DNA of 59,067 nt from VRUE01 sp036379955 (GTDB lineage: Bacteria; Actinomycetota; Thermoleophilia; Solirubrobacterales; 70-9): positions 1-59,067 of the forward strand of contig DASVFR010000009.1 in assembly GCA_036379955.1 (NCBI GenBank), given 5' to 3'. How positions within the stretch are numbered: position 1 is the first letter of the stretch; every line of letters starts with the position of its first letter. Positions 35,035 to 42,996 of the stretch are shown here, piece by piece. The position numbers and the translations under genes are program-made. Under the pieces are notes generated by a model. It saw only the letters and a list, made by a program, of their open reading frames with translations. It did no database searches and was not told the DNA's origin.

Positions 35035-36960
35035 ATGGCCCGCGCTTTCGCCTGCATCGTGCTCGCCATCTGCCTCTTGGCGTCGCCCGCAAGCGCTGCT
35101 GTGATCCCACGCCTGGCTGGCATGGAGGCGCCGACCTCGACCCCATTCGATCTGGATCAGACAGTAGCTCAATGTGAAAAAAGCTCTGCGACGCGCGATA
35201 CGACCCTGGCATATGCAGGCAGCGCCTCCTTGAAGGTTCATACCGAAAACGACAATCCCGAAAAATGCAAAGCGATCTACGCCCGGGGAATCTTCGAAAC
35301 CAATTCCCCCTACCACCTGGTTGAAGGCGATGAATTTTGGTTTGGCGCCGCGATCTACCTTCCAAAAGGCTTCTATGCGGCGCATACCGGCTACACCGAC
35401 CTCCTGCGCATTGACTCATACGTCAACGATAAAAGCGAAAGCACGCCCTTCGAAGAACGTGCCGAGATCAATTTCGCAAGCTGGGAAAATGACGACCTGT
35501 ACGTAAGAGCAGCAATGGGCAGCAAACCTACTGACCTGATTGGACCGATTTCCCCGTCAAATCTTCCCGAAGGGACCTGGAATTGGGTCGAGATAAGAGT
35601 ATCTCTCTCTACCAAAGAAGGCCCAGAACATGCCTGGACGAAACTGATGATTAATGGCAAATCGCTGGGAGCTTCTTACCTCCCGAACCTTTTCGCAAAA
35701 GCGGCACCCCTCAATCGCCTTCGCTACGGCATAGTCTCAACTGCCGAAGGTGGTTCAGGCAATCTCACAGCATACTTCGACCGCGCATCGATTAGTCACT
35801 CCGAAAGAAGCCCCACTCTTTCGTCCTCTGAAAACCTCGTAAGTCGCTGGCGTCTCGACGATGCACCCAGCAACGTCACTGCCACGGACACGCAAGGTGC
35901 AGCATCAGGAGAATATATAAATGATCCATCTTTGGACAAGCCTGGAATTGTTGGCATGGGCCTAAATACCGCTGTGTCCTTTGATGGCGCAAACGACTAC
36001 GTATCGATTACGCCAACCGCCCCGCTGAACCTCAAGGCCACGCTGGCTCTAGAGGCTTGGATCAAGCCAGATGCGCTCCAAGGCTCCGTCATCCGCCGTA
36101 ATAATGCCTACGAGCTACGGGTTCAAGGAGATGGAAGTGTTTTGTTTCGCGTTTGGATCAATGGGAGCGTACAGTCTCTTACGAGCGCCAAAGGCACTGC
36201 ATCCGCAGGCAAAATCGCCTATCTAGTTGGCACTTATGATGGTGCCATGATGAGACTGTATGTGAATGGTTCACAGGTAGCGTCGCAGTCTACCTCTGGA
36301 ACTATGACTCATGGAAGCGACACGCTATATCTCGGTCGTAACGATGGAGCTGGCACATATTTCGATGGCATTATCGACGAGGTTTCGATCTATTCCGAAG
36401 CACTGTCTTCAGAAAAAATCCTTGAAAGCTATGAAGCTGGGAAAACTCGCGAAGAAGTTATTCCCCAGCTATCTAATTCGAGCGCAACTACCGATCTGGC
36501 CGGATGGTCAACACCAGCAGTTGGAAATTTCATACGCTCCACCGCGAAACCTCAACAAAGTACGCCAGCCAACTTTTCGTTGGAATATTATGGTGAACGT
36601 GTGAATGGGACAGAATATCCAGTAGTAACTACGACATCTAATGAAGTTACAGCTACTCTATATGAGAATGAACCTTATACATTTCGCTTTAGATGGAGAT
36701 ACGGGGGCGGCGTCGGACTCTTTTCAAATTCGGTCGGCTGTATCACCATATACATGATTGACAACTCTCATGAATTGTACTGCGTAAAACTCCCCTGGAA
36801 ACAAAGCTGGGGAGATGAATGGCAGCCACTTGGCACAAGCTTTAGCCCTCCCGCAGAAGTAGAAGGTTATAAAGTAAATGTTACCTATGCCCCGCAGGGT
36901 TTCCTAGAGAGTTGGAATGGGAAGGTATTCTTCGATGATGTCGAAGTAGCACCCGGCTAG
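35035..36960 (+). CDS. Secreted lyase-like protein, LamG plus extra domain, low G+C
   Basis: A 641-residue exported protein (signal peptide to about SPASAAV). The plan matches the gene at 7788: lyase-like domain ~22-265 (FWFGAAIYLPKGFYAAHTGY, DLLRIDSYVND, EERAEINFASW), then a LamG domain ~280-465 (VSFDGANDYVSITP, YLVGTYDGAMMRLYVNG). A further ~170-residue beta-rich domain at the C-terminus is absent from the paralogues. G+C falls from about 60% at the 5' end to perhaps 43% near 36.5 kb, with many A/T-ending codons, which suggests acquisition from another genome. ATG 35035 lies 9 nt after TAGCGT, so the mRNA may be nearly leaderless. Confidence 0.75.
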   Translation: MARAFACIVLAICLLASPASAAVIPRLAGMEAPTSTPFDLDQTVAQCEKSSATRDTTLAYAGSASLKVHTENDNPEKCKAIYARGIFETNSPYHLVEGDEFWFGAAIYLPKGFYAAHTGYTDLLRIDSYVNDKSESTPFEERAEINFASWENDDLYVRAAMGSKPTDLIGPISPSNLPEGTWNWVEIRVSLSTKEGPEHAWTKLMINGKSLGASYLPNLFAKAAPLNRLRYGIVSTAEGGSGNLTAYFDRASISHSERSPTLSSSENLVSRWRLDDAPSNVTATDTQGAASGEYINDPSLDKPGIVGMGLNTAVSFDGANDYVSITPTAPLNLKATLALEAWIKPDALQGSVIRRNNAYELRVQGDGSVLFRVWINGSVQSLTSAKGTASAGKIAYLVGTYDGAMMRLYVNGSQVASQSTSGTMTHGSDTLYLGRNDGAGTYFDGIIDEVSIYSEALSSEKILESYEAGKTREEVIPQLSNSSATTDLAGWSTPAVGNFIRSTAKPQQSTPANFSLEYYGERVNGTEYPVVTTTSNEVTATLYENEPYTFRFRWRYGGGVGLFSNSVGCITIYMIDNSHELYCVKLPWKQSWGDEWQPLGTSFSPPAEVEGYKVNVTYAPQGFLESWNGKVFFDDVEVAPG

Positions 36961-36969
36961 TCAGCCTTC

Positions 36970-37010
36970 GAGCGAGACGCGCAACGCCCCACACTCGCTC
37001 CTGTTGCGCG
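36970..37010 (+). other. Interleaved inverted repeats
   Basis: Two overlapping stems: GAGCGAG (36970-36976) with CTCGCTC (36994-37000), and CGCGCAAC (36978-36985) with GTTGCGCG (37003-37010). They interleave, so they are alternatives or a tight pseudoknot. They lie just after the 35035 gene and before the next paralogue, in a 131-nt gap with no gene. Confidence 0.4.
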
Positions 37011-37091
37011 GAAGACTGGGTTGTATGCGCCTAGGGGGGCGCTGCTGTATCTTCGCTGAGGCAAGAAGCGTGCGTCGGTAAACGAGTGCAG

Positions 37092-38138
37092 ATGAATCGG
37101 GTTACAGCCGTTCTACTCTTGGCGGGCAGCCTGCTTATATCGGCGGGGGCGAGCGCCGCTGCCGAAGTGGTGTCGCGCGTTGCCGGCGCCGAGGCCCAGG
37201 CGGGCGAATCGTACGGCTTCGACCAGATCAGCACGCACTGCCCGGCGAGCCTCGCGGAACGCGACACCGAAGCCGCCTACGCCGGCGAAGCCTCGCTTGC
37301 CGTGCATACCGAGGACGAGCCCGCCTGCAGCGGGCCCTACGCACGTGGGATATTCCAGGCGAACGGGGGCGAACACCTCGTCGCCGGCGACAACTTCTGG
37401 TTCGGTGCCGCGATCTACCTGCCGATCGGCTTCTTCGCGGACCACACGAGCTACACCGACCTGATGCGGGTGGACTCCTACGTCAACGACGAAAGCGAAA
37501 GCACCCCGTTCGCGAACCGGGCGGAGATCAACTTCGCTAGCTGGAACGATGACGATCTCTACGTCCGGGCCGCCCGAGGCAGCACCGCCGTGGACCTGAT
37601 CGGTCCCGTCTCGTCGAGCCTGCTCTCCGAAGGCGTCTGGCATTGGGTCGAGGTCCACGTCGACCTCAGCTCCAGCGACGGCTCGGCGTACACCGAACTG
37701 AAGATCGACGGCCGCTCGATCGGCTCGTCATCCGAGCCGAACCTGTTTGCCGGTGCCGAACCGCTGAACCGGCTCCGCTACGGAATCGTCTCCACCGCGA
37801 CCGCCGGCTCCGGCACGCTGACCGCCTACTTCGACCGCGCCTCGATCGGCACTTCCGAACGCGGCCCGCTCCCCTCGGCCTCGAACACCCCGTTGCTGGT
37901 CGACACCGGCAGCGAGGCCGCGGCGACGCTCGCAACGGCACTCGGCACCGGCACTCCCGCTTTCGCCACGACGATCGCGCTCCCCAGGCACCTCCACATC
38001 GGTCCGCGGCACGCGCCGTTCGCTGGTGCGGCGGTTCGGCGGCACCAGGGTATCGCCCCAGTCAGAAGACTGCTGGGGAACCATCGTGCGCACGGCGTTC
38101 GCCGACTGCGCGCCGCGCACCGCGCCAGCGGCAGCTGA
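37092..38138 (+). CDS. Secreted lyase-like protein (high-G+C paralogue)
   Basis: A 348-residue exported protein; signal peptide VTAVLLLAGSLLISAGASAA. The lyase-like domain (FWFGAAIYLPIGFFADHTSY, DLMRVDSYVNDESESTPF, NRAEINFASWNDDDLYVRAA) closely follows the upstream gene in protein sequence, but codon use is the normal high-G+C kind. The LamG domain is missing. The last ~75 residues are Arg/His-rich low-complexity sequence, and an alternative frame there reads RRFGGTRVSPQSEDCWGTIV, so a frameshift near 37.95-38.03 kb is possible. ATG 37092 is used; GTG 37086 is also available. Function on extracellular glycan is inferred. Confidence 0.7.
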   Translation: MNRVTAVLLLAGSLLISAGASAAAEVVSRVAGAEAQAGESYGFDQISTHCPASLAERDTEAAYAGEASLAVHTEDEPACSGPYARGIFQANGGEHLVAGDNFWFGAAIYLPIGFFADHTSYTDLMRVDSYVNDESESTPFANRAEINFASWNDDDLYVRAARGSTAVDLIGPVSSSLLSEGVWHWVEVHVDLSSSDGSAYTELKIDGRSIGSSSEPNLFAGAEPLNRLRYGIVSTATAGSGTLTAYFDRASIGTSERGPLPSASNTPLLVDTGSEAAATLATALGTGTPAFATTIALPRHLHIGPRHAPFAGAAVRRHQGIAPVRRLLGNHRAHGVRRLRAAHRASGS

Positions 38139-38148
38139 CGCCGCTCCG

Positions 38149-39189
38149 CTAGACGCCCAGCCGCAGCGCCAGGCGCAACCGCGCCAGCAGCTGGCCGCGC
38201 CCAGGCGGCAGCAGCACCCGAGAGACCAGGCTGCACTCCTCGTCAGTGAGGCGACGCTTGTGGTCCGCCGTATCGGGACCCATGTCGATGCGGCGGTCGC
38301 CGTTCTCAATCGCGAGCGCGACCCCCGCGGCAAAGGTGTTGAGCGACGGCGAGAGCTTGCCGTAGGCATCGTCGAAGCCGCTATTCCAGGCGGTCACCTC
38401 TCCCCCCGCCGCCAGCATCAAGCGGGCGCCAATCATCTCTCCATCTAGGTCGACGCAGAAGAGACGGAAACGCCCGTCGGGAATCAGCGCATGGCCGGCC
38501 TCGACCAGCATTGAGCCAATCCCTTCGCCGGCCAGCGGAGTGTCTTCGTCCTCGTGCCGGGACACGTGGAGGCGCAGGAAGGTGTCAACGTCGGCCTCGA
38601 CCGTGTCCACAGTGGAGATCCTGATCGCTGCGCCCGCCTCGTCGAGCTTGCGCCGATAGCGTCTCAGGTTAGCCCGCTGCTTGGAGCTGCGCGACTGCAG
38701 CCAACCGTCGTAGTCCTCGCCCTCAATCGAGAGGACGTGCATCGGCACGGTCGCGCCCTCGCGGACGTTCGGCTGCCCACCCGGCCAGGCATCGCGCAAA
38801 TCGGAGACCCACTCACTCGCCGAGAGTTGCGTGCCGAAGTCGAGCGCCCGCGGGCACCCTTCGTGTCCGGCCAGCTCGGTGGCGACGACGGCCACCGCCT
38901 CGCGCTCGCGACCGGGGGCGGCCACGGGTTCGACCGGCTCGCAGAGCGGCGAGGCAAGCAGCCGGTAGCGGCTCCCGTCAGCGTAGAAGGGTGCTACCGC
39001 GACCAGCTCGTCCCCGTCGCGTACCAGGACCGCGCGCAGCTCGGCCCCGGCGGGCCGTACGTGCCGCCACCAAGCGAGCGCCCAGGCCGGCAGTGAGTAG
39101 GGGCGACCGCAGGAATCGGCAAGCGCCGTCCACTCGGCGGCGAGGAGGCGCAACCGCTCTTCGTCGGCGACCGTCTCCCCGCGAAGCAT
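38149..39189 (-). CDS. GNAT-fold acyltransferase (BioF2/CelD-like)
   Basis: A 346-residue protein of the FemAB-like GNAT group often seen in surface-polysaccharide loci. The recognisable core is SSKQRANLRRYRRKLDEAG near 165-185, followed by FLRLHVSRHEDEDTP and FRLFCVDLDGEMIGARLMLA (the acyl-CoA-binding strand-helix). ENGDRRIDMGPDTADHKRRL then follows near the C-terminus. It could acylate a sugar or lipid intermediate. It ends 10 nt from the convergent lyase-like gene and begins just left of the SCP2-like gene, with which it may be co-transcribed. Confidence 0.75.
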   Translation of the reverse strand: MLRGETVADEERLRLLAAEWTALADSCGRPYSLPAWALAWWRHVRPAGAELRAVLVRDGDELVAVAPFYADGSRYRLLASPLCEPVEPVAAPGREREAVAVVATELAGHEGCPRALDFGTQLSASEWVSDLRDAWPGGQPNVREGATVPMHVLSIEGEDYDGWLQSRSSKQRANLRRYRRKLDEAGAAIRISTVDTVEADVDTFLRLHVSRHEDEDTPLAGEGIGSMLVEAGHALIPDGRFRLFCVDLDGEMIGARLMLAAGGEVTAWNSGFDDAYGKLSPSLNTFAAGVALAIENGDRRIDMGPDTADHKRRLTDEECSLVSRVLLPPGRGQLLARLRLALRLGV

Positions 39190-39195
39190 TGCGGC

Positions 39196-39558
39196 CTAGT
39201 GGACTTTCCGCAGCCGCGAGCGTTCTTCCTGACGCTCGACCACCTGCCCGATCAGCTTCTTCACGTTGGAATCCCCGGTCGCCTTGATGTGGCCCGTCTC
39301 GAACGCCTTGCGGTAGCTCTTCAGCGTGCCGCCCTCGGCAAGCTGGTTGAACTGCGGGCGGTCGATCTGGACCAGGATGCGCTCGTCCTGAGCCAGGTCC
39401 TTCGTGATCTTCGGCCCGGGCACCTCCACCCTGTAGAGCTGGACGTCGTGCTTGGCCTTCAGTTCGAGGCCGAAGGTCAGTTTGAGCTTGCCCAGCGCCG
39501 GGACTTCGGCCTGAAAGCGCTCGACGGCGGTGCGAATCAGGTCCGGGGTCGAGGCCAC
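39196..39558 (-). CDS. SCP2-like sterol/lipid-binding domain protein
   Basis: A 120-residue protein covering one SCP2-like domain: a beta-rich half (LKLTFGLELKAKHDVQLYRV), then DERILVQIDRPQFNQLAEGG and a helical end (GHIKATGDSNVKKLIGQVVE). Such domains bind fatty acyl-CoA or sterol-like ligands. It begins 5 nt after the stop of the acyl-CoA dehydrogenase, so the two are probably co-expressed; the partner role is inferred. No membrane segment. Confidence 0.7.
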   Translation of the reverse strand: MASTPDLIRTAVERFQAEVPALGKLKLTFGLELKAKHDVQLYRVEVPGPKITKDLAQDERILVQIDRPQFNQLAEGGTLKSYRKAFETGHIKATGDSNVKKLIGQVVERQEERSRLRKVH

Positions 39559-39562
39559 GGAC

Positions 39563-40777
39563 CTAGATCTTGTTCCTCTCCAGCACCTTGCGGCCGATCA
39601 CCATGCGCTGGATCTCAGAGGTTCCCTCGCCGATCAGCAGCAGCGGAGCGTCGCGGTAGAGACGCTCGATCTCGTACTCCTTCGAGTAGCCGTAGCCGCC
39701 GTGGATGCGGAAGCTTTCCTCGACGCAGAACTTGCCCGTCTCCGAGGCGATCAACTTCGCCATCCCCGCCTCCAGGTCCGAGCGCGCGCCGGCGTCCTTC
39801 ATCCGCGCCGCCTTGCGCGTCAGCAGGCGGGCCGCTTCGAGCTGGGTCGCCATGTCGGCGATCTTGAACTGGATCGCCTGGTGCTTGGCGATCTCCTTGC
39901 CGAAGGTCTTGCGTTCCTGGCTGTAGCGGAGGGCCAGCTCGAGGGCGCGCTGGGCGATCCCGACGCCGCGGGCGGCGACGTTGACGCGGCCGACCTCGAG
40001 CGCGTCCATCATCTGCACGAAGCCCTGGCCGAGGCCCGCCTCCTCGCCGCCGAGCACGCGCTCGGGCGGGCAGCGGTAGCCGTCGAAGACGAGCTCGGTC
40101 GACTCGACGCCCTTGTAGCCCATCTTCTTGATCTTCGGCGGCACGTTGAGGCCCTTGAAGTCGCCCTCGTTGACTTCCTTCCAGGCCTCCTTCTCGGCGA
40201 TGAAGCAGGTCATCCCCTTGTAGGGGGGTTCGGCGGTCGTGTCGGTCCTCATCAGGACGAAGACGACGTCCGAGCCGAGCCCGTTCGTCACCCACATCTT
40301 CTGGCCGTTCAGCTCCCAGGCGCCGTCGTCGCCCTTCTTGGCGGTGGCCTTGATGCCCTGCACGTCGGAGCCGGTCTCGGGCTCCGAGAGCGAGAAGGCG
40401 GCGCGGATCTCACCGGTCGCCATCTTCGGCAGGAAATGCTGCTTCTGCTCCTCGGTGCCGAACTTCATCAGCAGGTAGGAGCCGATGAAGTGGGTGTTGA
40501 CGACGCCGGAGATCGAGATCCAGCCGCGCGAGAGCTCTTCGACGATCATCGCGTAGGTCGTCAGGTCGAGCCCCATGCCGCCGTACTCCTCGGGGATCGT
40601 CACGCCGAAGAGGCCGAGCTCCTTCATCTGCTCGACGATCGGCTCCGGGAACGAGTCCTCATGGTCGTAGTGCTCGGCGTTGGGGATGATCTGCTCGTCG
40701 GCGAACTGGCGCACCATCTCGGTGATCGCCTGCTGCTCGTCGGTCAGCTCGCGGTAAGCGGCGGTGTCTACGGCCAT
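39563..40777 (-). CDS. Acyl-CoA dehydrogenase (candidate methylsuccinyl-CoA dehydrogenase)
   Basis: A 404-residue FAD-dependent acyl-CoA dehydrogenase with the full three-domain fold. N-terminal helices carry LGLFGVTIPEEYGGMG. The middle beta domain has AFSLSEPETGSDVQGIKA and KMWVTNG. The C-terminal domain ends in LYRDAPLLLIGEGTSEIQR, where Glu384 matches the catalytic base of short-chain enzymes. Next to ccr/ecm/mcl-type genes, oxidation of methylsuccinyl-CoA to mesaconyl-CoA is a reasonable proposal. Alphaproteobacterial Mcd is longer (about 550 residues), so this would be the shorter actinobacterial form. Isobutyryl- or short-chain acyl-CoA oxidation remains possible. ATG 40777; divergent from the CAP gene. 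Confidence 0.85.
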   Translation of the reverse strand: MAVDTAAYRELTDEQQAITEMVRQFADEQIIPNAEHYDHEDSFPEPIVEQMKELGLFGVTIPEEYGGMGLDLTTYAMIVEELSRGWISISGVVNTHFIGSYLLMKFGTEEQKQHFLPKMATGEIRAAFSLSEPETGSDVQGIKATAKKGDDGAWELNGQKMWVTNGLGSDVVFVLMRTDTTAEPPYKGMTCFIAEKEAWKEVNEGDFKGLNVPPKIKKMGYKGVESTELVFDGYRCPPERVLGGEEAGLGQGFVQMMDALEVGRVNVAARGVGIAQRALELALRYSQERKTFGKEIAKHQAIQFKIADMATQLEAARLLTRKAARMKDAGARSDLEAGMAKLIASETGKFCVEESFRIHGGYGYSKEYEIERLYRDAPLLLIGEGTSEIQRMVIGRKVLERNKI

Positions 40778-40917
40778 GGCTCCTTGCTCGTCGGTCTCGG
40801 GAACGGGCCGCGAAGGATATCGGCGCGGGCGTGCAAGGAACCCTGCACCTCAGCCGGACCTCCCATATTTCCGTCCAAATCGGTGGACAAGTCCGCCGGG
40901 CTGACGAGAGAGGAGGG

Positions 40918-41529
40918 ATGCGACGCAAGCTCCCGGCCGCACTTCTGCTGCTATGCCTGCTCAGCCTGGCTCCGGCGTCCGCCTCCGGCGCGATCGGCCT
41001 CGCCAACCACCGGCTCGTGGCCGAGCCTGGGCAATCGGCGTCGAATGGCGGGGACTCCCACGAGTCGGCCGCCGCCGAGGGCGCCTGCTCGAACGACGTC
41101 GACGAGCGCGCGCCCACTGCCGAGCAACTGGCGGCGATGCGCTGCCTGGTCGACCGCGCTCGCCGGCACGCCGGCCTCAGCCCGCTGGCGAACTCGCATG
41201 AGCTGAGCCGCTCGGCCAAGGACAAGGCCGCCGACATCCTGCGCTGCAAGAGCTTCAGCCACTACGCCTGCGGGCGCGAATTCACCTTCTGGATGAAGCG
41301 GGTCGGCTACCTCTCGTCAAGCTGCTGGAGGGTGGCCGAGAACATCGCCTGGGCGACCGGCCCGATGAGCTCGCCGCGAGCGATCTTCAACACCTGGATG
41401 CACTCGCCCGAGCACCGCGCGAACATCCTCGGCCACTTCTCGCAGGTCGGCATCGGCCTGCGCGTCGGCAACCTGAACGGGCGCTCCAAATCTCACGTCT
41501 GGACCGGTCACTTCGGCACGCATTGCTGA
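40918..41529 (+). CDS. Secreted CAP/SCP-domain protein
   Basis: A 203-residue exported protein: signal peptide LPAALLLLCLLSLAPASASG, a ~50-residue spacer, and a CAP (cysteine-rich secretory/PR-1) domain from ~75. Hallmarks are LVDRARRHAGLSPLANSHEL, WRVAENIAWATG, and MHSPEHRANILGHFSQVGIGL. Several Cys may form disulfides. Bacterial CAP proteins are wall-associated and of uncertain activity. ATG 40918 sits directly after AGGAGGG, unusually close; TTG/GTG alternatives were not better. The class E sortase gene follows 55 nt downstream, suggesting a shared surface role. Confidence 0.82.
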   Translation: MRRKLPAALLLLCLLSLAPASASGAIGLANHRLVAEPGQSASNGGDSHESAAAEGACSNDVDERAPTAEQLAAMRCLVDRARRHAGLSPLANSHELSRSAKDKAADILRCKSFSHYACGREFTFWMKRVGYLSSSCWRVAENIAWATGPMSSPRAIFNTWMHSPEHRANILGHFSQVGIGLRVGNLNGRSKSHVWTGHFGTHC

Positions 41530-41584
41530 TCGGGAGGGCGCTTCCGGAAACCGTGGTCCCGATAGGGGACAATCCAGCCCCGCC

Positions 41585-42310
41585 ATGCACCGCCTCCGCC
41601 ACATCCTCTCGACGGCCCTGATCACGGCCGCGGTCGTCCTCTTCGTCGACATCGGCTTGACGCTGGCCTACGAGGAGCCGCTTTCCTCGCTGTATGCCTC
41701 CGTGCAGCAGAGCAAGGCCGCCGATCAGCTCAGCGAGACCGAAGCGAACTACCCGAGCCGGGCGGACCAGCGGGCGATCGAAGAGATCCGCAACCGCAAA
41801 CGGCGGATCGAGACCCTGGCGCGACGCTTTGCCGCCCACGCCGAAACCGGCGAGGCGATCGGACGCATCCGGGCGCCGGCGATGGACGGCCTCGACATGG
41901 TCTTCGTCCAGGGCACCGACACGGCGAGCCTCGAGAAGGGGCCCGGCCACTTCCCCGAAACGCCGTTCCCCGGCCAGGGCGGCACGGTCGGCATCGCCGG
42001 CCACCGCACGACCTATCTGGCGCCGTTCCGGCACATCGACTCGATGAAGCGCGGTGACAAAATCTTCCTGGAAATGCCGTACGCGACGATCGTCTATCGC
42101 GTGCAGAAGACCGAAATCGTCGATCCCACCGACGTCCAGGTGGTCGACTACGTCGGCTACGAGCGACTCGTGCTCAGCGCCTGCCACCCGCTGTACAGCG
42201 CCGAACACCGCTTCATCGTCTTTGCGCGGGGCGTTGGGGAGCGGCTTTCCCCGCAGGCGCGGGCTGCGGAGAGGCGGGCTGCGCGGAGGCGGGCGGCGCA
42301 GCGGTCGTAG
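41585..42310 (+). CDS. Class E sortase
   Basis: A membrane-anchored cysteine transpeptidase of 241 residues that cleaves LPxTG/LAxTG-type signals and attaches proteins to the wall. An N-terminal helix (ILSTALITAAVVLFVDIGL) is followed by a coiled spacer and the sortase barrel. The catalytic residues are visible: His139 in GIAGHRTTYLAPF, Cys near 199 in LVLSACHPLYSA, Arg near 208 in EHRFIVFAR. The GHRTTY pattern is class E-like. The last ~25 residues are Arg/Ala-rich and are encoded in the region that overlaps the convergent small gene by about 98 nt. The LPFTG protein at 12424 is the only candidate substrate seen here. Confidence 0.88.
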   Translation: MHRLRHILSTALITAAVVLFVDIGLTLAYEEPLSSLYASVQQSKAADQLSETEANYPSRADQRAIEEIRNRKRRIETLARRFAAHAETGEAIGRIRAPAMDGLDMVFVQGTDTASLEKGPGHFPETPFPGQGGTVGIAGHRTTYLAPFRHIDSMKRGDKIFLEMPYATIVYRVQKTEIVDPTDVQVVDYVGYERLVLSACHPLYSAEHRFIVFARGVGERLSPQARAAERRAARRRAAQRS

Positions 42311-42440
42311 TCTCGGTCGAGATGCCGGAACTGCTGCCGCCGCCGCCGATCTTGAAGACGAGGAGGTAGGCGACGACCAGGCCGATCGCGAGGCCGAGGA
42401 CGATGCCGACGGCGAGATCCAGCTTCCCGGCCCAGCGCAC
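42213..42440 (-). CDS. Small single-pass membrane protein
   Basis: A 75-residue protein: RWAGKLDLAVGIVLGLAIGLVVAYLLVFKIGGGG gives one membrane helix near the N-terminus, and the rest is a Ser/Thr/Pro/Ala/Gln-rich tail likely outside or inside the membrane. The GTG at 42440 is used because it opens on the helix; no longer frame makes sense. It begins 19 nt after the stop of the gene at 42460, probably an operon. Its 3' part overlaps the sortase gene on the other strand. Function unknown. Confidence 0.55.
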   Translation of the reverse strand: MRWAGKLDLAVGIVLGLAIGLVVAYLLVFKIGGGGSSSGISTETTTAAPPASAQPASPQPAPAGKAAPQRPAQRR

Positions 42441-42459
42441 CGAGCCGATTCTAGAGGTC

Positions 42460-42840
42460 TTAGCTCGCACCGAGCGGCACCCGCTGGAGTCGGCGCAGGC
42501 GCTCGGCGAGGCGGTCGGCCTGAGCGTGGAAGCCGCGCAGGCCGCTGTCGGGCGGAGCGGTCCGGGGTCGCGGACGGGCGCTGACGTCCGGGGCTGACGA
42601 CGCCGGCCGGGTGGGCGCCGAGGCGACCTTGGCGCTGGCTCGCTCGGCCAGCTGCGCCGCCCGCTTTGCCTGCTCGGCGGCATCGAGAGCCGCCGCGCCG
42701 ACGCTCATAACCGCTGCCTCGGAGGCGCGGGCGGTCGCCAGGGCGAGGTCGATCCGCTCCTCCAGCTCGGCGACGGTGGGAGGCCGCGAGCCCGCCGGCA
42801 GCAGCCACTCCTGGGTCGTGTCGGCAACCGCCGCGGTCAT
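42460..42840 (-). CDS. Hypothetical helical protein
   Basis: A 126-residue soluble protein. Residues ~20-75 (TVAELEERIDLALATARASE, AALDAAEQAKRAAQLAERAS) look like a helical coiled coil, followed by a Pro/Arg-rich linker and a short basic helix (HAQADRLAERLRRLQRV). No known family recognised. Upstream of the small membrane protein in the same direction; divergent from mcl. The two may form a membrane-associated pair. Confidence 0.5.
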   Translation of the reverse strand: MTAAVADTTQEWLLPAGSRPPTVAELEERIDLALATARASEAAVMSVGAAALDAAEQAKRAAQLAERASAKVASAPTRPASSAPDVSARPRPRTAPPDSGLRGFHAQADRLAERLRRLQRVPLGAS

Positions 42841-42893
42841 CGCCCCTAGGTACGCCAGGGGCGCTCAAACTCCTCCGCCGCAAGCAGCCCAGC

Positions 42894-42944
42894 CACTGAC
42901 TTCGTCTTTAGTTCCGCATACCGGAACTAAAGACGAAGTCAGTG
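42894..42944. repeat. 51-bp hairpin, copy 1
   Basis: Perfect 23-bp arms (42894-42916 and 42922-42944) around a 5-nt loop. The arm reads CACTGACTTCGTCTTTAGTT then CCG. It lies between the divergent hypothetical gene and mcl, close to a possible mcl -10 (TAGATT, 42955-42960). A second copy with one changed pair is at 55697-55743. Confidence 0.8.
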
Positions 42945-42996
42945 GGGGTTCGTCTAGATTTCGCCGTCCTGAGAACCGAACGACGCTAGGAGCAGC

